A stretch of 58,378 bases of DNA from Nonomuraea cypriaca (GCF_015645445.1 NZ_JADOGI010000043.1:1-58378), one strand, 5' to 3'. Shown: positions 27,037-36,556, numbered from the stretch's first letter. Numbers and translations: made by a program. The notes: generated from the sequence alone by a model not told the origin.

Positions 27037-27071
27037 AAAGGCCCTCCGGGTCGTGATCCCGGAGGGCCTTT
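27037..27071 (-). terminator. Terminator of the glycan operon
   Basis: A perfect 14-bp stem (AAAGGCCCTCCGGG at 27037-27050, complement at 27058-27071) with a 7-nt loop, flanked by A/T-rich ends, lies 16 bp past the stop of the last operon gene. This is a classical intrinsic terminator and could work in either direction. Confidence 0.88.
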
Positions 27072-27086
27072 GAAAAGGGAGGATGC

Positions 27087-29423
27087 CTATGCGCCGGTGT
27101 GGTGGACGGCGATCTCGGTCAGTGTCGGGGTGTACTGCTCGGTGGGGAGTTGCGCGGTGAGCGCCACCCGGAGCCTGGAGGTCGTGACGTCGCCGAAGCC
27201 GGTCACGGACAGGTCGTGTCCGATGCCGTCGGCACGGCTCGCGAATGTCACCCAGGAGCCGGTCCCGGCGTCCCATCGCTGGAGTTCGAACGACTGGACC
27301 CGCGGGTTGGTGCCCGAGTCGGTGTACTCGTCGAGGTACACCTCGTCGAAGGTGGTGTCCGCGCCGAGGTCGACGTCGAGCGTGATCGGGTAGGCCGCGT
27401 CGTCGGCCGCCGCCCAGCGGGTCGCCGGGTCGCCGTCGGTCAGGTTCGCGGCGCCGAGCGTGCCGTTCGCGCCGGGGTGGGTCGAGCTCGCGGTGACCGG
27501 CTTGCCGAGGGCGAGGTTGTCCCGGTCGTCGCCCGGCTGGTCCTCGATCGGGTCGTCGTCCACCGGGTCGGTGACCTTCTTGCCGACCCGGCTTTCCGCG
27601 ATGCCGATGTCCGGTGCGTCGCCGTAGTAGAGGTGGGTGCCCAGGAAGTCCTCGGCGCCCAGGTGCGGGTTGTACCGGCCGGCGTCGATGAGCGGCGAGT
27701 TCCCGCGCAGCCTGAAGTGCGCCGCGGCCTTACCGATCCGGTCCACGCCCGCTCCGGTGACGTACTTGGCCGGGTCGCCGACGAACTTCGGGTCGGTCCG
27801 CAGGGCGGCCGGGTCGGCCGGTTCCTGGGTGGAGGGGGTGCCGCCCGCCTCGTAGTAGTCGTTGTTCGAGAACACCGCCTGGCGCAGGGCGCCGGTTCTG
27901 CGGTACCAGGTCGTCGGCTTGGTCGTGGAGGCGTTGTAGAAGATGTTGTTCAGGAAGTAGACGGGACTCAGGAACGTCTCGTCGTGTACGTAGTCGAGGT
28001 CCGCGCCGTCGTACACGAAGGTGTTGTTGGCGAAGTAGGTCGGCGAGTAGTTCGTCGACAGCATGTTCTTCACGAGTACGCCGTTGTCGTTGACGCTGAG
28101 GTTGTAGCGGGCGACCGAGTCGGAGCTGTTCCCCATGTACGCCATCCACCCCGCCGCGTTGTCGTGCGAGTAGTTGAACTGGTACGTGACGTTGAAGTTC
28201 GTGTACTCCAGGTCCCACGGGGTGCCGTCGAACTCGTTGTCCGGGCCGCCGTACACCTCGTTGTACTGCATGACCGAGTCCGCGCCCGCCCACAGATAGA
28301 GCCCGCAGGACACCGCGTCGTAGCGCTCGAGGAACCCGTTGACCTCGTTGTACTCGACCAACATGTTCTTGGTGTTGGCCAGCTGGATCGCGCCCTGGCC
28401 GATGCTCTCCGCGTAGTTGTGGCCGATGTAGACGTCACGGCTGTAAAGGTCGCGGGTGCGCACCCAGAGCTGTTCCCAGCCCTCGTGGAACTTCCCGCTC
28501 TCGTCGTACTCGCCGGCGTCCCGTCCGTCGGCGCCGAACCAGTTGAACGCGAACTGAACGGCGTGCAGCTCGACGTTCACGAAGGTGTTGTCCTCGATCC
28601 TGACGTCCTTGAAGTAGTGGCCGCCGGTGCCGTACTCCTTGTAGCCGTGGTCGCCGAAGACCTGGAAGTTGACCCCGCCGTAGTGGATCTTCTGCCAGGT
28701 GCTGGGGCCGTCGAGGTCGTGGACGTACACGTCGGAGACGCGGAAGTGGTCCATGACGCTGTCCGCGCCCGCAGGCAGGAGGTCGGCGTTGATCGAGACC
28801 GAGATGCCGTCGCGGACGTAGGTCCCGGTGGTGATGTCGGTCGCGAAGTCGTCGTCGTTCGAGAGCTCGACGTTGTTGATCTCGAAGTACTGCTGGTTGC
28901 GCAGCACGATGGCTCCGGTCAGACCGACCGTCTCGGGGTTCTTCGTGCCGTTCGCCCGGAAGGGGCTCGGGATCTTGCCGTTCGTCGCGATGTACGGCCT
29001 GCCGGCGCGCGGGTCGCCGTACGCCGAGATGATGATCGGCTTGCCCGCGCCGCCCGAGCCCTTAGGCCACAGCTGCTCGTCCTGCCACTGCTCGCCGGCC
29101 TTGAGCAGGATCCGGTCCCCGGGCCTGAACGTCGTCGCGTTCACCTTGGCCAGGCTGCTCCAGGCGGTCTCCCGCGAGGTTCCCGACGCGTCGTCGTGAC
29201 CGTTCGTGGCGTCGACGAAGTAGTCCGTGCCGCCGGCCGCGTTCGGCGAGTTGCCCGGCAGGCTCGGCTTCGCGGCAGCGGGGGCCGCTGCGGCGGACGC
29301 CGGGGGAGCGAGCGACCCCGCGAGCAGCGTGGCCAGCAGGGCGGTGAGGCCCATGCGGAGCACCCGTGCCAAAGGTCGGCGTGCCGGCGCGACGGGGGGT
29401 GGTGCGGAACCGACAGGTTTCAC
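27087..29423 (-). CDS. Secreted beta-helix carbohydrate-active protein with F5/8C domain
   Basis: 778 residues. The N-terminus has a signal peptide (RRPLARVLRMGLTALLATLL, cleaved near ASA-AAA). Residues ~60-600 form a right-handed parallel beta-helix with many Asn/Asp-rich turns (YFEINNVELSNDDD; NTFVNVELHAVQF; NMLVEYNEVNG). The C-terminal ~150 residues are an F5/8 type C (CBM32-like) domain (LALGKPVTASSTHPGANGTL). The architecture is that of pectin- or glycan-active lyases and hydrolases, with GH141-type enzymes a possibility. It closes the operon and is the only secreted enzyme in it, so it probably makes the oligosaccharides that are imported. Confidence 0.8.
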   Translation of the reverse strand: MKPVGSAPPPVAPARRPLARVLRMGLTALLATLLAGSLAPPASAAAAPAAAKPSLPGNSPNAAGGTDYFVDATNGHDDASGTSRETAWSSLAKVNATTFRPGDRILLKAGEQWQDEQLWPKGSGGAGKPIIISAYGDPRAGRPYIATNGKIPSPFRANGTKNPETVGLTGAIVLRNQQYFEINNVELSNDDDFATDITTGTYVRDGISVSINADLLPAGADSVMDHFRVSDVYVHDLDGPSTWQKIHYGGVNFQVFGDHGYKEYGTGGHYFKDVRIEDNTFVNVELHAVQFAFNWFGADGRDAGEYDESGKFHEGWEQLWVRTRDLYSRDVYIGHNYAESIGQGAIQLANTKNMLVEYNEVNGFLERYDAVSCGLYLWAGADSVMQYNEVYGGPDNEFDGTPWDLEYTNFNVTYQFNYSHDNAAGWMAYMGNSSDSVARYNLSVNDNGVLVKNMLSTNYSPTYFANNTFVYDGADLDYVHDETFLSPVYFLNNIFYNASTTKPTTWYRRTGALRQAVFSNNDYYEAGGTPSTQEPADPAALRTDPKFVGDPAKYVTGAGVDRIGKAAAHFRLRGNSPLIDAGRYNPHLGAEDFLGTHLYYGDAPDIGIAESRVGKKVTDPVDDDPIEDQPGDDRDNLALGKPVTASSTHPGANGTLGAANLTDGDPATRWAAADDAAYPITLDVDLGADTTFDEVYLDEYTDSGTNPRVQSFELQRWDAGTGSWVTFASRADGIGHDLSVTGFGDVTTSRLRVALTAQLPTEQYTPTLTEIAVHHTGA

Positions 29424-30541
29424 TGCTGTACATCCTCTGTGTTGATGGCTTCCACCGCCGCCGTGTCGACCTCGATGTCGCTGTCGTCCACCCGGCGCTG
29501 GAGGAACTGGTTGAACTTCTCCTCCACGAGCGACTGCCGGATCCGGCGTGAGTAGTCGGCGAACGCCGCGTCCTCGTCGACGGTCCTGCTGTCGAGCTCG
29601 TAGTAGGTGATCTGGCCGGTGCCCGGGACCGGGCCGGAGATCTGGCCAGGTGAGAGCTCGCCGAGCACCGTCATGAGCTCCTGGTCGTGGGCGGCCGAGC
29701 CGCCGCCGTGGTGCGTGGCGGTCGTGAGCCGGGCGCCTAGCTCCCGGTCCGCGACCTGCGCCAGCCCGTCCGCGGCGGCGACCCGCCGCTGGACGCCGGC
29801 CGCGTGGTCCGCGGAGGCGCCGTCGGGCACCGGCACCACGAGCTTCCTGTACGTGTACGTGGTCGCGTTGGCGCTCCAGGCGTCCCTGTCGGCGTCGAAC
29901 GCCCGCCGGACCTCGGCGTCGGTGACCCGGAGCGGGCCGTCCGCGCTGAGCCGCTCCTTCAGCAGCGTGGTCAGCTCGGTGAGCCGGTGCGAGTAGTACT
30001 CCTCGGGCGCGAACTCCGCGACGCCGTAGACCACCTCGCCCCTGGCGATGGCGCCGGCCCGCCGCTCGTTCTCGCCGGCCAGTTCGGCGAGGAAGTCCTC
30101 GTGGTCGGCTGAGCCGATCAGTCCCTGCTCCTTCGCCAGGATGAGCGTGCTCTTGTCCCGCCAGATCTCGTCGAGCGCGCGGGTCGCGAGCCGCTGGAGC
30201 GCGGTCCTGTCGCCGGCCTTCGCGGTCCAGTCGATGGCGCCGCGGAGGCCGTACTGGGTGCGTAGCTCGTTCTGGACCTTCGGCGAGAGCCGCCGCATGT
30301 GGAAGAGCAGCTCGTCGTGGGTCACGGCGTGCCCGTCGAGGGAGGCGACCTCATCGGTGCGCTGGGTGAGCACCACGACGGCGGCCACCAGAGCGGCGAG
30401 CGCGACGCACACACCGGCGACCAGGACCACGGCCCGCCGCCGCGACGGCCGCCTCGCGGCGCCCTTCCCGGCGCCCTTCCCGGCGCTCTTCGCGGGGCTC
30501 TTCCCGGCGCTCTTCGCGGCGCGATTCGTGGTGACTTTCAT
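29420..30541 (-). CDS. Membrane-anchored SurA/PrsA-type PPIase foldase
   Basis: 373 residues. A Lys/Ala/Gly/Ser-rich cytoplasmic start (repeated KSAGK units, residues ~9-30) precedes one membrane helix (about 38-60). The outer part resembles SurA/PrsA foldases: an N-terminal helical chaperone region (DGHAVTHDELLFHMRRLSPK) and a parvulin-like segment (LGELSPGQISGPVPGTGQIT, ending YYELDSR). Such proteins help exported proteins to fold. Its ATG overlaps the stop of GH29, and its stop lies next to the start of the secreted beta-helix gene, so it may be a dedicated foldase for that protein (inference). Confidence 0.7.
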   Translation of the reverse strand: MKVTTNRAAKSAGKSPAKSAGKGAGKGAARRPSRRRAVVLVAGVCVALAALVAAVVVLTQRTDEVASLDGHAVTHDELLFHMRRLSPKVQNELRTQYGLRGAIDWTAKAGDRTALQRLATRALDEIWRDKSTLILAKEQGLIGSADHEDFLAELAGENERRAGAIARGEVVYGVAEFAPEEYYSHRLTELTTLLKERLSADGPLRVTDAEVRRAFDADRDAWSANATTYTYRKLVVPVPDGASADHAAGVQRRVAAADGLAQVADRELGARLTTATHHGGGSAAHDQELMTVLGELSPGQISGPVPGTGQITYYELDSRTVDEDAAFADYSRRIRQSLVEEKFNQFLQRRVDDSDIEVDTAAVEAINTEDVQQ

Positions 30542-31944
30542 GAGATCGCGGCCACGCGGGCGACGACGGGTGTGTCCCTGGCCTCGGTGATCTCGACCAT
30601 GACGGCGTCGGCCTCGGTCGGCGGGAACGTCAGGATGCGCTGGTAGCCCACCGCGTTCGCCTCGGCGAGCGTCGTCCACCGGCCGTCCCTGCGGCCCCGT
30701 ACGACGATGTGCTCGATGCGCTGCCCCCACGTGATGTCCTCGCCCACGACGATCGCCTCGACCAGGTGGGGGCGGGTGAACGTGAGCGTCACGCCGGGCC
30801 GGAGGTCGGCGGCGTCCGGCCGCCACGGCATGCGCCCCCTCCCCGGCCACGCCGTCGCGACGTCGCCCGGGGTCCCGGACGACACCGACGCGGTCGCCTC
30901 GGCGCGCCGGGCACGGAAGCCCTCGATGCGCCGCCCGAGCCGCTCCAGCACGGCCACGTCGGCGTCCCGCAGCCGCCCGTCACGGGCCGGCGGGACGTTG
31001 AGCAGAAAGCAGGAGTTGCCCCCGACGGCGTGCAGGTAGATGTCGAACAGCTCGTCCACGGAACGGACCGCGCCGTCCTCGGCCGGGTGGTGGAACCATC
31101 CGGGCCGGATCGAGGTGTTCACCTCGGCCGGATACCAGACCAGGTCGTCCTCGTGCCCCGCCAGAGCGGCGCGGCTGCCGAGGTCACGGTCGTCGCTGCG
31201 GACGAGCCGGGCGAAGGCGCCGTCGTCCGCCTGCTGCGAGCGGTCCGCGATCCGCTCCGCGTCCTGCAGGCCCCGCGGGACCACGCTCCACTCGTCGGGG
31301 CGGGTGTCCCCGGCCTCGTTGCCGCACCAGCGGACGTCGGGCCCGCACACGCTGATCACCGCGTCCGGCTGCAGCTCGCGGACCACGGCGTAGTACCGCT
31401 CCCAGTCGTACACCTGCCGCCTGCCGTTCGGGCCCTCGCCGTTCGCGCCGTCCAGCCACACGGAGAACACCGGCCCGTACCGGGTGAGCAGCTCGGTGAG
31501 CTGGGCGATGTAGAAGTCGTCGTACGCGGCTCCGCTCCCGTACGACGCCTCGGTGCGGTCCCAGGGCGACAGGTAGATCCCGAACCGCAGGCCGTGCCGC
31601 CGGGCCGCCTCGGCCACCTCCGCGACGACGTCGCCCCGGCCGTCACGCCAGGGCGAGGAGGCGACCGTGTACGTCGTGACGTCGCTCGGCCACAGGCAGA
31701 AGCCGTCGTGGTGCTTGCAGGTCAGGATCACACCGGTCATCCCGGCGCTCTTGAGCGACCTGATCCACTGGTCGGCGTCGAGTCCGGCCGGGTCGAACGC
31801 GGCCGGGTCGTCGTGCCCCTCGCCCCACTCCCGGTCCGTCATCGTGTTCATGCCGAAGTGGACGAACCCGTAGAACTCCATCGCCTGCCACGCGACCTGG
31901 CGCTCACTCGGCCGGACCGCGGCCGGCGCCCGCCCGTCCGTCAT
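30538..31944 (-). CDS. GH29 alpha-L-fucosidase, intracellular
   Basis: 468 residues from the ATG at 31944. The GH29 barrel is clear: YGFVHFGMNTMTDREWGEGH, the catalytic-site His pair in LTCKHHDGFCLWPS, and VFSVWLDGANGEG, whose Asp is the expected nucleophile. A C-terminal beta-sandwich (about 370-468) resembles an F5/8-type domain. No signal peptide, so it acts on imported oligosaccharides. Overlaps both neighbours by 4 bp. Removal of terminal fucose is the expected reaction; the exact linkage is unknown. Confidence 0.88.
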   Translation of the reverse strand: MTDGRAPAAVRPSERQVAWQAMEFYGFVHFGMNTMTDREWGEGHDDPAAFDPAGLDADQWIRSLKSAGMTGVILTCKHHDGFCLWPSDVTTYTVASSPWRDGRGDVVAEVAEAARRHGLRFGIYLSPWDRTEASYGSGAAYDDFYIAQLTELLTRYGPVFSVWLDGANGEGPNGRRQVYDWERYYAVVRELQPDAVISVCGPDVRWCGNEAGDTRPDEWSVVPRGLQDAERIADRSQQADDGAFARLVRSDDRDLGSRAALAGHEDDLVWYPAEVNTSIRPGWFHHPAEDGAVRSVDELFDIYLHAVGGNSCFLLNVPPARDGRLRDADVAVLERLGRRIEGFRARRAEATASVSSGTPGDVATAWPGRGRMPWRPDAADLRPGVTLTFTRPHLVEAIVVGEDITWGQRIEHIVVRGRRDGRWTTLAEANAVGYQRILTFPPTEADAVMVEITEARDTPVVARVAAIS

Positions 31945-32132
31945 CGAAACCTCCGGTTGTACGCGGCCAGTACGGCCAGCAGCCCCGCCAGCGCGCAGAG
32001 CATGATCGCGAGGCTGCCCCACCCGACGGTCGTCCTGGCGACGACGACGACCACGACGCAGACGGCCGCGACCAGTGTCCTGGCGGTGACGAGCAGCACG
32101 CCGCGCGTCGATTCCTTCATGAGGTCCTTCAC
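31941..32132 (-). CDS. Small membrane protein in the sugar operon
   Basis: 63 residues with two hydrophobic stretches (VLLVTARTLVAAVCVVVVVV and LAIMLCALAGLLAVLAAY) and a basic end. It lies between the inner permease gene and the fucosidase gene, and its stop overlaps the fucosidase ATG. No family recognised. It may be an accessory membrane protein of the transporter. Confidence 0.6.
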   Translation of the reverse strand: MKDLMKESTRGVLLVTARTLVAAVCVVVVVVARTTVGWGSLAIMLCALAGLLAVLAAYNRRFR

Positions 32133-32145
32133 GAGGTTCTCCTTG

Positions 32146-33039
32146 TCAGCCCTTGACGCCGCCGGATGACATGCCTTCGATGAGTCGGCGCTGGATGAGC
32201 GCGTAGAGAATGAGCACGGGGACGATGACGATGACCATGCCGGCGTAGAGACGCCCGTAGTCGGCCGCCGCCTTCTGCGCGGTCATCAGATTGAGCAGGC
32301 CGACCTGCAGCGTCTTGCCCTCGCCCGGGAGGAGGGTGAGCGCGATGATGAAGTCGTTCCAGTAGGCCAGGAAGTTGAACAGGATCACGGTGATCACCGC
32401 AGGGCGGGCGATCGGCAGCATGACCCTGGTCATGATCTGGAACCGGGACGCCCCGTCGAGGGCGGCGGCCTCCTCGAAGGAGGCCGGTATCGACCGGAAG
32501 TACGCGGTGAGCAGGTAGATGGTGAACGGGATCGACGTGGCCGCGTACACGAGGGAGAGGACCCCGGGGTTGTCGATGAAGAAGCCGCCGGGGAGCACGT
32601 CGACGAGCGCGCGGTCCCAGCCGACGAGCATGAGGAAGATCGGCACGACGATGTAGTTGACGTTGACGAACAGCCCGGCCAGCAGCGCGACCTCCACGAC
32701 GCCGCGGCCGCGGAACTCGTACCGTGCGATGACGTAGGCCGCGGGCACGGAGACCGCCAGGACGAACACCAGCGCGAGCAGCGTGACCAGCACCGAGGTG
32801 AAGAAGTACTGTCCCATGTGCGCGGTGACGAACGCGTCGACGTAGTTCTGGACGTGCAGGCCCTCAGGCAGCACCCAGGGGCTCCCGTAGAACTCGCCCT
32901 TCTGCTTGAGCGAGGCGAACAGCACCCAGGCGACCGGCACCGCGATGACGACCGCGATCGCGGCGACGAGGACGTAGGTCAGCGCCCGGCCGATCCTCGG
33001 CCGGTCGCGGCGGGCGCGGGGTGGGTTGATCGTGGTCAT
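32146..33039 (-). CDS. Sugar ABC transporter permease, MalG type
   Basis: 297 residues with six membrane segments. The EAA loop EEAAALDGASRFQIMTRVML followed by PIARPAV marks it as a carbohydrate (CUT1) importer permease. It pairs with the next gene upstream. No ATPase gene is in the operon; CUT1 systems in actinomycetes often share the MsiK ATPase encoded elsewhere. Confidence 0.9.
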   Translation of the reverse strand: MTTINPPRARRDRPRIGRALTYVLVAAIAVVIAVPVAWVLFASLKQKGEFYGSPWVLPEGLHVQNYVDAFVTAHMGQYFFTSVLVTLLALVFVLAVSVPAAYVIARYEFRGRGVVEVALLAGLFVNVNYIVVPIFLMLVGWDRALVDVLPGGFFIDNPGVLSLVYAATSIPFTIYLLTAYFRSIPASFEEAAALDGASRFQIMTRVMLPIARPAVITVILFNFLAYWNDFIIALTLLPGEGKTLQVGLLNLMTAQKAAADYGRLYAGMVIVIVPVLILYALIQRRLIEGMSSGGVKG

Positions 33040-33049
33040 GGGGCTGTCC

Positions 33050-33964
33050 TCAGAACTGGAGGGGCTCGCGCCGCGTCGCGCGGCTCACCAGCAGCGACAC
33101 GAAGAACGAGAACGCGAAGATGACGACGCCGATGGCCATGCCGTAGCCGTACGACGAGTTCGTGTACGCCTGCTTGTACATGTAGCTCAGCAGGACCTCG
33201 GAGGAGCCGTCGGGACCGCCGCCGGTCATCGCGCGGACCAGGACGAAGCTGAGGTTGACTGCGCTCATGACGAAGAACGTCAGCGTCGTGCGGAGGTTCT
33301 GCCAGATGAGCGGCAGGGTGATGGCGAAGAACTGCCGGGTGGCGGACGCGCCGTCGATCCCGGAGGCCTCGTAGAGCTCCTCCGGGATGCTCGCCATGCT
33401 CGACATGTAGAGGACCATGTAGTAGCCGAGCGACTGCCAGACCATCGCGATCGCGAGGGACCAGAGCACGAGCTGCTGGTCGCCGAGCCAGACCTGCTGC
33501 AGGCCGTCGAGCGACAGCAGCCGCAGCGTGCCGTTGAGCAGGCCGTTCTGCTGGTCGAAGACCGCGGAGAAGATCGCCGCGATGACGACCACGGACAGCA
33601 CGTTGGGGATGTAGAGGACGAACCGGTAGACGCCCCGGCCCCGCAGCCGTTGCCTGGTCATGATCGCGGCGAGGAACAGGCCCATGCCCATCGTCACGAC
33701 GGTCACGACGACCAGCAGCGCGACGGTGTTCTGGAACGCGCGCACGAACTGCTGGTCGTCGAGGAGCCGGGTGAAGTTGTCGAGCCCGACGAAACGCATG
33801 TCAGGGGAGAAGCCGCTCCAGGTGTAGAACGACATCCGGAACACGTTCACGGTGGGGACGACCATGAACGCCACGAAGAGCACGAGCGCCGGCAGGAGGC
33901 AGGCGAGCACGAAGCCGCCGTTGCCGCGCCGGCGGGCCGGGCGCGACGGTTCGCCGCCGGGCAC
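33050..33964 (-). CDS. Sugar ABC transporter permease, MalF type
   Basis: 304 residues with six membrane segments and an EAA loop (EELYEASGIDGASATRQFFA, then ITLPLIWQNL). The N-terminal Arg-rich cytoplasmic stretch and the helix LACLLPALVLFVAFMVVPTV are typical of CUT1 MalF-like permeases. It lies 1 bp from the binding-protein gene stop and 10 bp from the MalG-like gene. Forms a heterodimer with that partner. Confidence 0.9.
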   Translation of the reverse strand: MPGGEPSRPARRRGNGGFVLACLLPALVLFVAFMVVPTVNVFRMSFYTWSGFSPDMRFVGLDNFTRLLDDQQFVRAFQNTVALLVVVTVVTMGMGLFLAAIMTRQRLRGRGVYRFVLYIPNVLSVVVIAAIFSAVFDQQNGLLNGTLRLLSLDGLQQVWLGDQQLVLWSLAIAMVWQSLGYYMVLYMSSMASIPEELYEASGIDGASATRQFFAITLPLIWQNLRTTLTFFVMSAVNLSFVLVRAMTGGGPDGSSEVLLSYMYKQAYTNSSYGYGMAIGVVIFAFSFFVSLLVSRATRREPLQF

Positions 33965-33965
33965 G

Positions 33966-35288
33966 TCAGCTGCCCGCCTGGCGCAGCTTCTCGCTGGCGT
34001 CGTCGAGCGCGCTCTGCCACTGCTCCTGGGTCTTGTCGCCGCTGATGATGCTGTTGGCGGTGTCGAAGAGCGTGGCCTTGATGTCGACGCCCTCGACGGG
34101 CGCGGTGCCGGCGAACCCGCCGACGAGCGCGGTGACCGTCGGGTCCTCGTAGACCTTGTAGAACTCGGCGTTCTCCCCGGACAGGCTGCTCACGATGTCC
34201 TTGATGGGCTGGATCGCGTTCGACTTGGCGAAGATCTTCGCCGCCGCGTCGGAGTACAGGTAGGCGATGAACTCCTTCGCCGCGTCCTTGTTCTTGGCCG
34301 CGCTGGGGATCCAGACCGACTCGACGGACGTCGTGAGGTAGCGCTTGCCGCCCTCGGCAGCCGCCGGCAGCGGTGTCAGACCCCACTCGAAGCCGTCGGC
34401 GCGCGGGGCGTCCGCCATCTCGCCGACGATCCAGGTGCCGTTCGGCATGAACAGCGCCTTGTCGTCCAGCACCGACTGCTGGTTCTTGGTGAAGTCCTGT
34501 TCGTTGGCGTACCCGACCGTGGTGGGCGCGGCGTGGCCCAGCAGCCGGGTGGCGATGTCGAGCACCTGCTTGGCCTGCGGCGTCTGCCAGACGCCCTGCT
34601 TGTACGTCATGACGTCGTTGTAGAACTGCTCCCCACCGACGTCGGCGAGCAGCGCGAAGAAGAACGAGTCGAGATACCCGGCCGTCGGGTACGTGAACAG
34701 CGAGATCCCCTCGGCCTTGGCCTTGTCGCCGAGCGCGAACATCTCGTCCCAGGTGGCCGGGACCTCCCAGCCCTTCTCGGCGAACAGGCCCTTGTTGTAG
34801 AAGAGCCCGGTCGGCGCGTAGTACATCGGCATCAGGTACGTCTGGTCCGTGCCGTACGGGTTGGTGTTGAGGTTTCCGACGATGCCCTCGGTGAGCTTGT
34901 CGCCCACGGTCTTGTCCTCGCCGGGGACCTTCGCTTGGAGCACGGGCGTGAGATCCTCCAGGGCCTTGTCCTTGACGAGGGTCTCGGTGAGCGCGGCCTT
35001 GCGGCCCTGGCCGAGCACCACGACGTCCGGATACCGCCCGGCCTTCATGTTCGGGGTGATCTCGTCCTCGATGCTCTTCGAGATCTGCAACTGCACGTCG
35101 ACGTCGGGGTGCGCGGTCTCGTACGCCTGGATGACCTGGGTGTACATGTCCCTGCCGTAGCCGCCTTCGAGAGCGGCGACGCTCAGGGTGGTCTTGCCGG
35201 AGTCCGAGCCGTCCCCGCCGGACGAACAGCCGGTGAGCAGCCCGAGCACCGTGGCCACGGCGCCCGCCAGGACGAGTGATCTCCTCAT
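33966..35288 (-). CDS. Sugar-binding lipoprotein of the ABC importer
   Basis: 440 residues from the ATG at 35288. MRRSLVLAGAVATVLGLLTG followed by Cys21 is a lipoprotein signal. The mature part is a cluster B solute-binding protein (TLSVAALEGGYGRDMYTQVI; YETAHPDVDVQLQIS; FMPNGTWIVGEM). It captures the oligosaccharide made outside the cell and delivers it to the two permeases. It is the first gene of the seven-gene operon, and a LacI-type operator lies 128 bp upstream. Confidence 0.9.
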   Translation of the reverse strand: MRRSLVLAGAVATVLGLLTGCSSGGDGSDSGKTTLSVAALEGGYGRDMYTQVIQAYETAHPDVDVQLQISKSIEDEITPNMKAGRYPDVVVLGQGRKAALTETLVKDKALEDLTPVLQAKVPGEDKTVGDKLTEGIVGNLNTNPYGTDQTYLMPMYYAPTGLFYNKGLFAEKGWEVPATWDEMFALGDKAKAEGISLFTYPTAGYLDSFFFALLADVGGEQFYNDVMTYKQGVWQTPQAKQVLDIATRLLGHAAPTTVGYANEQDFTKNQQSVLDDKALFMPNGTWIVGEMADAPRADGFEWGLTPLPAAAEGGKRYLTTSVESVWIPSAAKNKDAAKEFIAYLYSDAAAKIFAKSNAIQPIKDIVSSLSGENAEFYKVYEDPTVTALVGGFAGTAPVEGVDIKATLFDTANSIISGDKTQEQWQSALDDASEKLRQAGS

Positions 35289-35415
35289 GATTCTGGGATC
35301 CTTCCCGTGGACGTCTGCCCACCTGGGTGCGAGCGGAATGAGTCCGGTCCGGTCACGCCGCCGTGACACCACGTCACCGGCCGGGGATCTGGATCACTTG
35401 GCCGATTCCGGACCT

Positions 35416-35437
35416 TGTTACGATGGCATCGATAACA
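35416..35437. promoter_or_regulatory. LacI-type operator before the ABC operon
   Basis: TGTTACGATGGCATCGATAACA's 22 bases form a near palindrome: the half TGTTATCGAT reads inward from the right and TGTTACGAT from the left. The right part GGCATCGATAACAT is identical to the copy before the GH35 gene. This supports control of the operon by the neighbouring LacI regulator. Confidence 0.85.
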
Positions 35438-35480
35438 TGGAACACGCAAGTGGCACTTTTGAGGAAGGGCCGCCTGTGGT

Positions 35481-36500
35481 TCATGGGGAGCGCGGGGGCG
35501 CCGTCGAGTCGCGTACCGACAGTGACGGGGAGGCGACGGACGCGTCATCGGCGTCGTCGCCCTGCAGCAACAGGGCGACGGCGGCCACGCCGGAGCGGTA
35601 GAAGTCCTGCCGTACGGTGGTCAGCGGCGGTGAGCAGTAGGCCGCCAGGGCGATGTCGTCGACGCTCACGATCGACACGTCGGCGGGCACCGACCGGCCG
35701 TGCTCACGCAGGGCGCGGACCACCCCGAAGGCCATCTCGTCGCTGGCGGCGAAGACGGCGGTGACGTCCGGGATCCGCGCGATGATCTGTCCCTGCCGGT
35801 AGCCCGAGTCCGGCGACCAGTCGCCCTCCAGCGGGGGCGGCGCCTCGATCCCGGCCGCGGCCAGGCACTCCTGCCAGCCCTGCCGCCGACGGCGCGCCTC
35901 GATCCACTCGTCCGGGCCCGAGACGTGCCAGACCTGGCGATGCCCGAGGTCGAGCAGGTGCTGGGTGGCGAGGTGGCCGGCCTCTTTCTGGTCGATCCCG
36001 AGCACCCGGGCGCTGGAGGTGCGCGAGCCGTCGAGCGTGACGGTGGGGATGTCCCTGGTGATGTCCTCCATCTTCTGCGTCACGGAGATGAGCGGCACGG
36101 CGATGACGATGCCGTCGACGCCCTGGTCGGCGAGCTTGGACAGGGATCGCTCCATCAGCCCGGTGTCGAGCCTGGCGATGGTCGCGATGCTCACCGCGTA
36201 GCCCGCCTCGCCCGAGGCCGCCTCGACCCCGGCGGTCACCGCCGAGCGGGAGTAGTAGCCGCCGGACTGCAGCAGCACGAGCCCGATGGTGTGGCTGCGC
36301 CCTGAGGAGAGCACCCTGGCGGCGTTGTTGAAGCGGTAGCCGAGTTGCTCCACGGCGGAGAGCACGCGTTTCCTGGTCTCCGGGTTGACGTTCGGCGAGT
36401 CGCGCAGCGCGCGCGAGACCGTCTGCGCCGACACCCCGGCGGTCCTGGCCACGTCAGCCATGCTCGGCTGCCTCGTGGGCCGCTCGGTGGCCTTGGTCAT
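35481..36500 (-). CDS. LacI-family regulator of the glycan locus
   Basis: 339 residues from the ATG at 36500. The N-terminal LacI helix-turn-helix is complete (MADVARTAGVSAQTVSRALR, then the hinge RFNNAARVLSSGRSHTIGL). The periplasmic-binding-like effector domain follows, with IDQKEAGHLATQHLLDLGHR and the TTVRQDFYRSGVAAVALLLQ end. It lies between the operon and the divergent GH35 gene, and operators occur before both. The inducer is probably an oligosaccharide or monosaccharide released by the locus. Confidence 0.9.
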   Translation of the reverse strand: MTKATERPTRQPSMADVARTAGVSAQTVSRALRDSPNVNPETRKRVLSAVEQLGYRFNNAARVLSSGRSHTIGLVLLQSGGYYSRSAVTAGVEAASGEAGYAVSIATIARLDTGLMERSLSKLADQGVDGIVIAVPLISVTQKMEDITRDIPTVTLDGSRTSSARVLGIDQKEAGHLATQHLLDLGHRQVWHVSGPDEWIEARRRRQGWQECLAAAGIEAPPPLEGDWSPDSGYRQGQIIARIPDVTAVFAASDEMAFGVVRALREHGRSVPADVSIVSVDDIALAAYCSPPLTTVRQDFYRSGVAAVALLLQGDDADDASVASPSLSVRDSTAPPRSP

Positions 36501-36556
36501 GGCGCTCCTCTCTCGCGGCCGGCCCGCGATGTCGTCACACCCGATCATATCCGCCT

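Noticed and set aside
27099..29555. 818-residue plus-strand reading frame opposite the beta-helix gene
   Set aside because: Its composition is Val/Arg/Gly-rich with no domain, as expected for the antisense of a high-GC gene. The minus-strand frame has a signal peptide, repeats and an F5/8C domain.
30430..30520. Tandem repeats of CTTCCCGGCG type
   Set aside because: They encode the KSAGK-like N-terminus of the PPIase; explained by the protein repeat.
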